DNA of 64,000 nucleotides from Rickettsiales bacterium (GTDB lineage: Bacteria; Pseudomonadota; Alphaproteobacteria; Rickettsiales; UBA8987): contig JAHDCD010000010.1 in NCBI GenBank assembly GCA_020630095.1, positions 1 through 64,000 on the forward strand, read 5' to 3'. Numbering within the stretch: position 1 is the stretch's first letter; each line of letters begins with the position of its first letter. This document shows, one piece after another, positions 9,201 through 16,742 of the stretch. The notes beneath the pieces are model-generated. The model ran no database searches. It was not told the origin of the DNA and was given only the letters and a program-made list of their open reading frames with translations. A program made the translations under genes and the position numbers.

Positions 9201-12200
9201 AGTTAAAGCACTTACAGTTGAATTAGAGCCAATTAGCGTAAATCTTGCACCACCACCAACAGCTAAACCTTCAAAATTAGTAAAGCCATTAGGCGCACCA
9301 TTAATAGTTTGTGAAGTTGCGCTACTAAAACCTACAGAGTCAACACCATCGCCACCATCTGCAGTACCCGTAATGTTACCACCAGCATCAAAATCAATTA
9401 ATAACCTGTCATCACCGCCATTAAGTGCTACATCACCATCAACAGTACCTTTAACAGTTAATTGATTATTAGTATTATCACCAATAACATCAGAAAATAA
9501 CGTTCTATCGTCTGCAACAGTAAGTTTACCATCATTACTAATTAAGGTCTGATTAAATGAGTAATCATTATCAAGAATCAGTTCACCATCACCAGTTACA
9601 GATAAAATTTCAAAATTATTAATTTCATTTGAAACATTTCTAATTTGATTAAGGCCCATTCCAAAAATAATTCGGTCAGAACCATCTTCACCATCTATAG
9701 ACCCATCAGCAGAGCCATTACCTTCAAAGGTTATGATATCATTATCTTCACCAAGTTTAATATTTCCACCAACAGTAGCATTACCAGAAATTAAAATACT
9801 ATCATTACCACCTTCACCATCAATGTCAGCTAAGGCAGAGCTATTATCTAATATATTAAGAATATCATTACCTGCACCTAAGAATATATCATCATTAGCG
9901 CTCGCTTCATCATCTAGCGTAATAATATCGTTACCAGCGCCACCAAGTATTGTATCAGAAACAACACCATCTTGAGATAAATTAAACTCGTCATCACCAT
10001 CACCAAGCACAACATCAGCATTAATAGTACCTTGGTTAATTATTTGATCATCATTATCTGAAGCCGTTATAGTATCAGCCGAAATCGTTGCATCAGGAGA
10101 AATCGCTATATCAATAAAGTCATCATCAGCCTGAGCAGTATTATTATCTTGAACTATGTCATTGTTATTTTGACTAGTTATATCGGTCGTTAAATCAATA
10201 TCACCTGCGGTCGTAATAGTGCTATCAATAAGTCCGCTATCGGTAGTCGTGTCATCTACGTTATCTACGCGCTCTTCAACACATATTGAAACAGTGTCGC
10301 CATCAGTAGTTGTTACTGTAGTTAAAATTTCATTTGCTTCACATTCAGTACTACTATCATCAGATGAATCATCATCACCATCTTCATCAATGTCGGCATT
10401 TCCAATAGAGTCTACACAAGCGCCATTTTCATCAATAACTTGTCCTTCAGTACAGCTTTGTACTTCTACACATTCTGAATTACCTACAGGTGCAGTTTCA
10501 ACTCCTTCAGATGTACTATTACAAACTAAAAGGCACGTATCTGAAAAGTCTGAATAAACAAACTCACCATTCAAAACAGATTGCCCTTCACATTGTTGTC
10601 TAGCCGTGGAAGTTGAATCATTGCCCGAATCGTTATTATTTGAACCAGAGCCACCGCTACCAGAACCGCCACCTAAGCCGCCTAAACCATTTAAAATACT
10701 AGCAAGTCCGCTATCATCACCTAAAAGTCCACTTTCATCTACAGTCCCCGTACCACCAGTACCACCAGTACCACCACCAGTACCTTCACCTTCAGGGTCT
10801 CCAGTGTTTGAACCATCACCAGTATCGGTGCTATTACCATTTTCATCTGTTTCATTATCATCATCGGTATTATCACCCGAATCACCCGAATCAGTTTCAT
10901 CTTCTTCTACAAGGTTACAACCATTTGTAGATCTGCCCTCAGGTGTATCTTCAGAGCTGAAGTGAATACAGTTACCATCAGCCTCACCGGCTACTAACCA
11001 CTCAAATTCTTCAAATTCAAAATCTGTATTAAATTTTTCAATATCATCTCTTAACTGTCTTAGTTCTTCGAATGTAGCATTCTCAGAAAGTTCTGAGAAA
11101 ATAACCATATCAATACCATCATCACCTATCGCTCTACCATCTTCATCGTTATTACTAGGGTTATCTTCATCGCTATTATTTTCATCATTACCTGGCAGGC
11201 CTGAGTTAAAGAAGTTATCAGCTTCAATTATAAAGAAGTCATCACCATCACCAAAATTAATTTCAATAAATTCACCTTCATCAAAAATAACAGTATCATC
11301 ACCATCATCTAAATCAAAAGTTTGACCATTAAATTCACCGCCAGTAAATCTAATAGTATTATCCGTTTCATCACCAAATAAAGATGCAGAGTCATTAGAC
11401 TTAAAGCCATCAGCAAACTCAATTCTAGAGCCATTAAGAATATTAAACTGTCTATTATATAGGTCTGAAGTTGTTTCACCTGTAAAAATTACTTCGGAAG
11501 TATCAACATTAATTTTACTAAAACCAAGGTACGAATTTTGAAGGCCAGACGGGTCCAAATTGCCAAGTAATATGGTAGCAGGGTTATCTCTAAGAGTTTT
11601 TGCTATACCATCTATATGGTTAAAAAATATAAGGGTATTTTCTGTATCAGTTAAAGCCTCAACCAAACTTTCACCAGTATCGGTTTCAACGCCAATAGTT
11701 TGCCCTGTTAATGCTCCAATAGTTTGACCAGATCCACTAATAACAAATGTATCAGCGCCATTACCACCACCGAGTGCTTGAGAAACAGTTGATACAGCAT
11801 TAAGGAAAACAACATCACTATCGTCACCTAGATCACCTTTTTCAACAACACCTAAGGCATTTACTTCTAAATAATCATTTTGAGCAAAAGTAACGAGTTG
11901 TTGAATTCTACCTCTATTGTTAACTTTTATCGTTTCACCATTGATAGAAGCAAATCCTAGTGTGTTTGTTTTATCGGGAATAATAACTAAAGATTCAGAG
12001 CCTTGTAAATCTGAACCAATATGCTGAAATATAGTAGTATCTTCTAATTCAGTGCTACCATTTGTTTGAAAATAATTAGGAATAGGTCTTCCTGTATCAG
12101 TTAAAAAACCATCTATAGTAACTTCTTTATTGTCAGAAAATAAATTTTCTAAGTCACTAAGGTAAGAACTTTGAGCACCCGCTGAAGGTGATGTTAAATT

Positions 12201-12482
12201 AATTTGAGCCCATAACGCAAGATTCGTAACAGGATCAGGGTCTAAATTAGGAGCTAAGCCATCGCCAGTAACATCTGTATCAAATTGGTTGGCATCGCCT
12301 TCTAGCGTACCATTTGTAATAATCTCCCAATCAGAAAGACTAGAGGGAGAAACTAAATCTGCTATTTTAGGAGTTGCATCAGCTTTAGACGCAAAAGTTA
12401 AAACCGCAGTTAACATAACTACAGCTATGGGAAGAATCCCCAATAGATTGAATATTTTTTTACCCTTTGTTTTTTGTGCCAT
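6300..12482 (-). CDS. Giant RTX-like autotransporter adhesin, copy 2
   Basis: A 2060-residue paralogue of the neighbouring gene. The frame is open from an ATG at 12503, but GAGGGTAA lies just before the ATG at 12482 (MAQKTKGKK...), matching the Shine-Dalgarno of copy 1, so I take that start. A signal anchor of about 40 residues (NLLGILPIAVVMLTAVL) is followed by an N-terminal passenger, an Asp/Ser/Gly-rich low-complexity stretch (about residues 520-620), a Cys-containing segment (about 635-700, with CEGQSVLNGEF and CTEGQVIDENGAC), and then at least four modules of about 95 residues with GxGDD motifs and a NFE/FE-(I/T)LxVxG signature. The C-terminal 280 or so residues form the predicted beta-barrel and end YKYNF as in copy 1. 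Probably surface displayed; the ligand is unknown. Confidence 0.85.
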   Translation of the reverse strand: MAQKTKGKKIFNLLGILPIAVVMLTAVLTFASKADATPKIADLVSPSSLSDWEIITNGTLEGDANQFDTDVTGDGLAPNLDPDPVTNLALWAQINLTSPSAGAQSSYLSDLENLFSDNKEVTIDGFLTDTGRPIPNYFQTNGSTELEDTTIFQHIGSDLQGSESLVIIPDKTNTLGFASINGETIKVNNRGRIQQLVTFAQNDYLEVNALGVVEKGDLGDDSDVVFLNAVSTVSQALGGGNGADTFVISGSGQTIGALTGQTIGVETDTGESLVEALTDTENTLIFFNHIDGIAKTLRDNPATILLGNLDPSGLQNSYLGFSKINVDTSEVIFTGETTSDLYNRQFNILNGSRIEFADGFKSNDSASLFGDETDNTIRFTGGEFNGQTFDLDDGDDTVIFDEGEFIEINFGDGDDFFIIEADNFFNSGLPGNDENNSDEDNPSNNDEDGRAIGDDGIDMVIFSELSENATFEELRQLRDDIEKFNTDFEFEEFEWLVAGEADGNCIHFSSEDTPEGRSTNGCNLVEEDETDSGDSGDNTDDDNETDENGNSTDTGDGSNTGDPEGEGTGGGTGGTGGTGTVDESGLLGDDSGLASILNGLGGLGGGSGSGGSGSNNNDSGNDSTSTARQQCEGQSVLNGEFVYSDFSDTCLLVCNSTSEGVETAPVGNSECVEVQSCTEGQVIDENGACVDSIGNADIDEDGDDDSSDDSSTECEANEILTTVTTTDGDTVSICVEERVDNVDDTTTDSGLIDSTITTAGDIDLTTDITSQNNNDIVQDNNTAQADDDFIDIAISPDATISADTITASDNDDQIINQGTINADVVLGDGDDEFNLSQDGVVSDTILGGAGNDIITLDDEASANDDIFLGAGNDILNILDNSSALADIDGEGGNDSILISGNATVGGNIKLGEDNDIITFEGNGSADGSIDGEDGSDRIIFGMGLNQIRNVSNEINNFEILSVTGDGELILDNDYSFNQTLISNDGKLTVADDRTLFSDVIGDNTNNQLTVKGTVDGDVALNGGDDRLLIDFDAGGNITGTADGGDGVDSVGFSSATSQTINGAPNGFTNFEGLAVGGGARFTLIGSNSTVSALTISDKDTELLISQGASYNATVNGDSTRNKLTVEGDLTGNVDLGNGSDEFTVNLDTGSYNGTARGGEGVLDIANIEANSSSTNFNLSNLREFEKINFDGNSIFNLTGSNDTDLNLIALNDRGGLILAPGANINADINGSDQSNSIDIQGSYNGSLDLKGGDDSLVYNLDNNSNITGTIEGGAGTDNITFTSSGSRTLDRAISGFETATLSGGGLMTLARDYDFENLTINSGTGILLNDSIDINIINSINADAGDNSIFLGRDSTLATGTINTGAGDDFISIADGATLDTSNLDLSDGDDFVIVTSTNNITGLVNGGSGNDTALFDTTGTMVIDTAKMSNFEILEVANGNFGSAGNNINFDRVNVTDGANFVFQAGSTNNIDVFGDDNGVGIIYEGTNAGDTITGSGDDIIGLTGTHTGNITTGFGNDRIASDNATFTGVVNLGEGDNSIEGNIINSGELINPNELDVNGNYTQTNSGKFTSNALVALPVGNNVGFIDFNKLNVAGNAIIDGVIEIQNLTSSDLQYLNAGDAITVASASGSMTDSGVIINGPAITNDLYGWNTAVNGSDLDLEYLYARADCANFEGLDADAKALCNAISEASSDGSTYSDDEVQALLMAMNNGAGNTQMNYLDSMGAGGFVGTNQSISRAVTQFHNIAHDRIFASDMADRISAQYANVQNGGRNQIFQNFGCGAYGGFLVNSSSAGDGRDAYSASSNGVYLGGECANDEMKVGLTAGYQTSDLDGDYNYTSASNILSIGAYGTMDTSDGVKLAASANFHSASSDTTRTLVAGSESGTASGDFGTFVFSAKGEAGYDLKKGDLLLRPFGGLEYQMLSSDGVSETGTGITDLMVEDYSSSRALFNVGGRAVMDKIWADKMMMASPYAEVELVADLLSLDNAIGATILDENFNSTGAEEASTRFKLGVGFDGSMFGKSGLNQHNIFGHLKYETGIDASSSDSSLRLGYKYNF

Positions 12483-12522
12483 TTTACCCTCGTTTTTACA
12501 CATTTCGTAAAAATAGTTTTAT

Positions 12523-12647
12523 AGTAAATTCTCAGTTATAATGCGTTAGCATTATAATGGATTTACTATGTAAATAAGCTGAAGCTTATTTACCGCCGGC
12601 GTAGCCGAGCGAATTTAATTTATGCGCCAACCGGCGTGTAAATTAAA
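12523..12647. repeat. Cluster of three palindromes in the leader of autotransporter 2
   Basis: Hairpin 1 (12523-12567) has the inner stem TTATAATGC/GCATTATAA with a 4-base loop and the outer stem AGTAAAT/ATTTACT. Hairpin 2 (12570-12593) has GTAAATAAGCT/AGCTTATTTAC with a 2-base loop. Hairpin 3 (12614-12647) pairs TTTAATTTA with TAAATTAAA, closed by GCGCC/GGCGT around AACC. They lie downstream of the CtrA-type module, so they should be transcribed into the 5' leader. Copy 1 lacks them. Confidence 0.6.
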
Positions 12648-12689
12648 AAATCATTTTACTACAATTATTGAAGATAAAATATAAACCCT

Positions 12690-12818
12690 AAAAAAACGTT
12701 AATAATTGATAAATAATATACGTATACTCTCACATATTACTTTGATCCTTGTTAAGATGAGGTTAAAAATCAGGTGAATTTTTACAAAATGTAGAGCGGA
12801 ATTTTCTATATTCTGGAA
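12690..12818 (-). promoter_or_regulatory. Upstream module with CtrA-like box, autotransporter 2
   Basis: On the minus strand: TTCCAGAATATAGAA (12818-12804), 37 nt, TTAA-CCTCATC-TTAAC (12766-12751), 43 nt, CAATTATTAACGTTTTTTT (12708-12690). The middle block fits the full CtrA consensus TTAA-N7-TTAAC. Spacing is identical to the module at 6004-6132, while the sequence between blocks is largely different, which indicates selection on the blocks. It ends about 207 nt before the chosen start because the hairpin cluster lies between. Confidence 0.6.
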
Positions 12819-12859
12819 TTATATTCGTTAATTCAGTTAAAACAGACGTTTATAATTCT

Positions 12860-12900
12860 ATAATTTGAAGTCAATTTTCTACAAAAAAGCTTCAAATTAT
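12860..12900. repeat. Long inverted repeat upstream of cysK
   Basis: ATAATTTGAAG (12860-12870) is perfectly matched by CTTCAAATTAT (12890-12900) across a 19-base loop, 27 bases before the cysK ATG. It could be an operator or a leader hairpin. No known regulator motif is recognised. Confidence 0.5.
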
Positions 12901-12927
12901 TATAAATAAGTTTACAAATTAACGATT

Positions 12928-13917
12928 ATGACTGCAAAAGAAAATCAATTAGAAGGAACATATTTCACAAAAGGTAGAGGGAAAGTTTATAATTCCATCC
13001 TTGAAACCATCGGCGATACGCCATGTGTAAAAATTAACAAGCTAGCGGAGCAACATAAAGCTGTTGCAAATGTATACGCTAAGCTTGAATTTTTTAACCC
13101 ACTTTCGTCTGTTAAGGATAGGCTTGCACTATCAATGATAGATGTTGCCGAAGCACAAGGTGCCTTAACTAAAGATACTGTAATTATTGAGCCTACTTCG
13201 GGTAATACAGGTATCGCGCTTGCATTTATTTGTGCCGCTAAAGGTTACCGTTTAATTCTTACAATGCCTGAAAGCATGAGTATTGAGCGTAGAAAAATGC
13301 TTAAATTCTTAGGTGCTGAGCTTGAGCTAACACCTGCCGCTAAGGGTATGGGTGGTGCAATTGCTCGTGCAAATGAACTAGGCTCTGAAATCGATAACTC
13401 ATTGATTTTACAACAATTCCAAAACCCAGCTAACCCATTAATTCACCGCAATACTACCGCAGAAGAAATCTTAAACGATTTCGATGGCAATGTAGATATC
13501 TTCGTAACTGGCGTAGGTACAGGTGGTACGTTAACTGGTACGGCAGAAGTTTTAAAAGCTAAAAAGCCGGGCATCCAAATTGTGGCTGTTGAGCCTGAGG
13601 AATCTCCAGTTTTATCTGGTGGTAACCCTGGGCCTCACAAAATACAAGGTATTGGCGCAGGTTTCGTACCTGATGTACTAGAAACTGGCTTAATTGATGA
13701 AGTTATTCAAATCCCATCAGCTGATGCTTTAAAAACCGCTCAAGACCTTGCCGCTACAGATGGCATAACGGCGGGTATTTCATCTGGTGCAACTGTACTT
13801 GCAGCGCTACAAATTGCCGCTCGTCCTGAGAATAAAGGTAAAAATATCTGCGTTATCCTAGCTTCATCGTCTGAGCGTTATATTTCAACAGCTCTATTCG
13901 AAGGCTTCGACGCTTAA
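12928..13917 (+). CDS. cysK: Cysteine synthase A (O-acetylserine sulfhydrylase)
   Basis: Makes cysteine from O-acetylserine and sulfide with PLP, in the cytoplasm. At 329 aa it is of normal length. The PLP lysine is K63 in SSVKDR, and the substrate loop TSGNTG is at 90-95. GTGGTLTG (phosphate-binding loop) and SSGATV near the C-terminus are also present, all hallmarks of fold-type II CysK/CysM. The first 20 residues are an extension relative to the enterobacterial enzyme. It is monocistronic: a divergent autotransporter lies upstream and a strong hairpin terminator lies downstream before the convergent murD. CysK is preferred over cystathionine beta-synthase because there is no extra domain. 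Confidence 0.93.
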   Translation: MTAKENQLEGTYFTKGRGKVYNSILETIGDTPCVKINKLAEQHKAVANVYAKLEFFNPLSSVKDRLALSMIDVAEAQGALTKDTVIIEPTSGNTGIALAFICAAKGYRLILTMPESMSIERRKMLKFLGAELELTPAAKGMGGAIARANELGSEIDNSLILQQFQNPANPLIHRNTTAEEILNDFDGNVDIFVTGVGTGGTLTGTAEVLKAKKPGIQIVAVEPEESPVLSGGNPGPHKIQGIGAGFVPDVLETGLIDEVIQIPSADALKTAQDLAATDGITAGISSGATVLAALQIAARPENKGKNICVILASSSERYISTALFEGFDA

Positions 13918-13932
13918 TTAACAATAAAAATA

Positions 13933-13960
13933 TGTTATCCCCGCGCAGGCGGGGATAACA
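13933..13960. terminator. Bidirectional hairpin between cysK and murD
   Basis: A perfect 12-bp stem, TGTTATCCCCGC / GCGGGGATAACA, with the loop GCAG lies between the convergent ends of cysK and murD. It is well placed to end both transcripts. The sequence also matches the GC-rich palindromic element family seen at 232-259 and 25580-25645, so a mobile element has probably been used as a terminator. Confidence 0.7.
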
Positions 13961-13969
13961 TAAAAGAGT

Positions 13970-15205
13970 TTAAGCAACTAGCGCTTTAAACTTATCGCCT
14001 CTTTCTTCAAAATTCTTAAATTGATCAAAAGATGCACATGCAGGTGAAAGCAATATTTCATCGCCAGCTTCAGCCTCAGCTTGCGCTTTTTTAATGGCAT
14101 CTTCCATATTAGAAAAAACTTCAACATTACCATGAAGCTCAACTTCTAGCTCATTTTTAAACTTTTCAGCCGCTTCACCAAATAAATATGCCTTCTTTAC
14201 GTTCTGTAACGCCGGCTCAAGCGAGTCTAAATTATCTTCCTTAAATACACCACCAGCTAACCAACGAATATTAGAAAGAGATTTCAATGCTTGCAACGTA
14301 GCGGAAGTATTAGTCGCCTTACTATCGTTGATATATTTAACATTATCTTTCTCAGAAACTTTTTCCATTCTATGCGGTAAACCGCTGAATTCAGCTATTC
14401 TCTTAGCAGTTTTACCTTCATCTAGGCAATATTCGTAAGCAACTGCACACGCGAATAAAATATTAGTAATATTATGCTCGCCAAGCAAAGCAGGGCATGA
14501 AGGCAAGGCCATAACCATCTCATCACCAAAGTAAATATTCTCGCCGATTAAATAATACCCTTCTTCTAAATGATGCTTAGTAGAAACAAACATCGTGTTC
14601 TCTTGGAATTTCTCACCCAGAGCCTTACAAATAGGGTCATCATAATTAACTAGAACTACGTTAGAATGATTAAATATATTAGCCTTAGATTTAGCGTAAT
14701 TCTCGAATACGCCGTACCTATCCAAATGGTCGGAAGTAATATTTAACAGAACCGAAATGGTAAATTCAGCCTCTTTTAATAAATCTAGCTGGAACGAAGA
14801 TATTTCAATAATATTGCACTCATCACCATCGCCATCAAGGTCGCATATCGGCTTGCCAATGTTACCACCAACTTGCCCTTCAGAACCAAATACTGCACCT
14901 AAAAGTGACGTTACTGTAGATTTTCCATTAGTACCTGTAATCGCAACAGAGCGCGCTTCATCATAAGCTTCAAAGAATAGCTCAATATCACCAATAATTT
15001 GCGCACCTTTAAACGCGGAAGGAACTTGTTTCTTCGCAATACCTGGGCTTAAAATAATTCTATCAATGCCTTTCGCGGTAAGCTCTTCAATCGAATGCTC
15101 ATTATCTTTATTATCATCATAATAAAATGTGTTTAAACCTCTGCTTTCAAGCAGTTTGCCAGCTGATAACCCCGATACACCCGTTCCGTATACTAAATAA
15201 TTCAT
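13970..15205 (-). CDS. murD: UDP-N-acetylmuramoyl-L-alanine:D-glutamate ligase
   Basis: Cytoplasmic ATP-dependent ligase adding D-glutamate to UDP-MurNAc-L-Ala in peptidoglycan precursor synthesis. The 411-aa protein begins with a Rossmann-like segment (YGTGVSGLSAGKLLE). It carries the ATP loop GTNGKST at 91-97, then GGNIG, EISSFQLD, NITSDHLDRYG and NDSKATN, all typical of MurD rather than MurC, E or F. Its ATG overlaps the TAA of nadK by one base (TAATG), suggesting translational coupling. It is slightly shorter than most homologues (about 440-460) but has all three domains. It is the last gene of a minus-strand run containing murG. Confidence 0.94.
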   Translation of the reverse strand: MNYLVYGTGVSGLSAGKLLESRGLNTFYYDDNKDNEHSIEELTAKGIDRIILSPGIAKKQVPSAFKGAQIIGDIELFFEAYDEARSVAITGTNGKSTVTSLLGAVFGSEGQVGGNIGKPICDLDGDGDECNIIEISSFQLDLLKEAEFTISVLLNITSDHLDRYGVFENYAKSKANIFNHSNVVLVNYDDPICKALGEKFQENTMFVSTKHHLEEGYYLIGENIYFGDEMVMALPSCPALLGEHNITNILFACAVAYEYCLDEGKTAKRIAEFSGLPHRMEKVSEKDNVKYINDSKATNTSATLQALKSLSNIRWLAGGVFKEDNLDSLEPALQNVKKAYLFGEAAEKFKNELEVELHGNVEVFSNMEDAIKKAQAEAEAGDEILLSPACASFDQFKNFEERGDKFKALVA

Positions 15206-16008
15206 TATAAAAATTGCTCTCTTATTATTCTTTCCTCTAAAGAGTGACCTTCATCAAAAAGTAGTTTAATTTCGTTCTTTTTCGAGTTGATAATCTCAAC
15301 TTTCTTTACATCCCTAACTTCATAACTGTCCGCAACTGCAGATGCCGGACGCTTTTCAGTGTTAAGAATTTGTAATTCAATTTTAGTAAATGTTGGCAAT
15401 AACGCACCGCGCCAATTTTTTGGTCTAAACGGGCTAATAGGAGTTAGCGCAATTAAATCTGCATTTAGCGGAATAACCGGCCCACCAACGGATGAATTAT
15501 ATGCAGTAGACCCCGCCGGAGTAGCCACAAGCACGCCATCAGAAACTAGACAAGGTATCATCTCCTTATCATCAACTTTTATACGTATATGCGCCGCTTG
15601 CGAAGATTGCCTAAGCAGAGAAACCTCATTAACGGCTAAAGCGGAATGTTCTTCACCATCGCGCGTAATAGCGGTCATTTTTAACGGAGAAATATTAGTA
15701 ACAGTAGCCCTCGCCAAGCGTGCGGCTAAATCATCATTAGAATAATTATTCATCAAAAAACCGACAGTACCTAAATTCATCCCATAAATAGGAATATCAA
15801 GCATGTTATTATCCATCAATTCATGAACAACTTGCAACATAAAGCCATCACCACCAAGGGCTATTATAACTTCTAACTCATTATTCTTGTCTAAATTCTC
15901 AAAGTTAACTTCAATAAGATTATTATTCTTCAGCAAATTATCGTACGCAAGCTGAGCCTCCTCGGCCTTGTCCGCGATTATTCCAATATTTTTATATGCT
16001 AAAGTCAT
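15205..16008 (-). CDS. nadK: NAD kinase
   Basis: Phosphorylates NAD to NADP in the cytoplasm. The 267-residue protein has the GGDG motif at 52-55 (LGGDGFML), NLGTVGFLMN, and the conserved SDGVLVATPAGSTAYNSSVG segment of the NAD-kinase fold, followed by the C-terminal beta domain. A GGAG sequence lies about 12 nt before the ATG. It sits 18 bases after a lipoprotein gene and overlaps murD by one base, so the three are very probably cotranscribed. Confidence 0.93.
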   Translation of the reverse strand: MTLAYKNIGIIADKAEEAQLAYDNLLKNNNLIEVNFENLDKNNELEVIIALGGDGFMLQVVHELMDNNMLDIPIYGMNLGTVGFLMNNYSNDDLAARLARATVTNISPLKMTAITRDGEEHSALAVNEVSLLRQSSQAAHIRIKVDDKEMIPCLVSDGVLVATPAGSTAYNSSVGGPVIPLNADLIALTPISPFRPKNWRGALLPTFTKIELQILNTEKRPASAVADSYEVRDVKKVEIINSKKNEIKLLFDEGHSLEERIIREQFL

Positions 16009-16026
16009 AGAAAAGATGACTCCATT

Positions 16027-16704
16027 CTAGTACGAAGCCCATTCATTTTCATTAACTAAAATCAGTTTTTTTCCAAGCTTTTTCTCAACATCACTCAAAA
16101 TATACTTCGTATAGTGCTGAGCTTCGGGCAAATTGTCATAAATTCTTGGGCTACCACCCTTTTTTAGCGCAATATCTCCAATATAAATTACATTACCTGC
16201 AAATGCGTTAAAGCTAACTTCGCCAAACTTCTCTGAATCATATTCAATCTCAATTACTGAGGAATTTCTACCATCACCATCAAAAGTACGGAAGCTTTCT
16301 AACTTATACATACCCGCCGGCACAGTACCTACATGGAAGTTATTATAAGTAGAACCTATCTTCTTTTCATCGTAAATATCGCCAATGGTAAAGCTAACAT
16401 TCTCATGCGCATGCTTAAATGTAACCTCAGCAAGGCGCTTTTTACCTTTTGTGCCAATATCACCAATAATGTCGGATACAAAATTAGATGCCTTATCTAT
16501 CACCGAAAATAAGCCCATGCTTCTATTAGAAACTAAACTGGGCGCACTAGATGCACTTTCAATATAATATGGACGCACCACAATAACGGCGTTTTCATCT
16601 TCATCATAATCAGATGAATTAAACTCCTTGATATTAATATGATTTAGGCCAGCTGAAGAGCATGAAGCAAGTACGAATAAAGCTAAAAAAGTTAAGTACT
16701 TCAT
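16027..16704 (-). CDS. Hypothetical lipoprotein
   Basis: The 225-residue protein starts MKYLTFLALFVLASCSS, a clear type II signal peptide with the lipobox LASC and lipidated Cys15. There is Ser at +2 after Cys, so outer-membrane sorting is plausible. The rest is predicted globular: a segment FKHAHENVSFTIGDIYD, then a beta-rich segment with VPAGMYKLESFRTFDG and FAGNVIYIGDIAL. This vaguely recalls DUF2846-like lipoproteins, but I do not recognise the family firmly. It lies between murG and nadK in the same direction, so a cell-envelope role is possible. No function is assigned. Confidence 0.75.
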   Translation of the reverse strand: MKYLTFLALFVLASCSSAGLNHINIKEFNSSDYDEDENAVIVVRPYYIESASSAPSLVSNRSMGLFSVIDKASNFVSDIIGDIGTKGKKRLAEVTFKHAHENVSFTIGDIYDEKKIGSTYNNFHVGTVPAGMYKLESFRTFDGDGRNSSVIEIEYDSEKFGEVSFNAFAGNVIYIGDIALKKGGSPRIYDNLPEAQHYTKYILSDVEKKLGKKLILVNENEWASY

Positions 16705-16742
16705 AAAGATAAGAGTTAAAGAGAAACGAAATATAAGTAAAG

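Larger units (their letters stand above)
12483..12927. other. Divergent intergenic region, autotransporter 2 / cysK
   Basis: These 445 bases contain no gene that I can see. From left to right they hold the Shine-Dalgarno of autotransporter 2, three consecutive hairpins (12523-12647), the CtrA-type module (12690-12818) and a long inverted repeat before cysK (12860-12900). Confidence 0.7.

Noticed and set aside
10219-10965. Plus-strand open frames of 112 and 119 residues inside autotransporter 2
   Set aside because: They are Ser/Pro-rich mirror frames of the Asp/Gly-rich passenger repeats, with no ribosome site or family resemblance.
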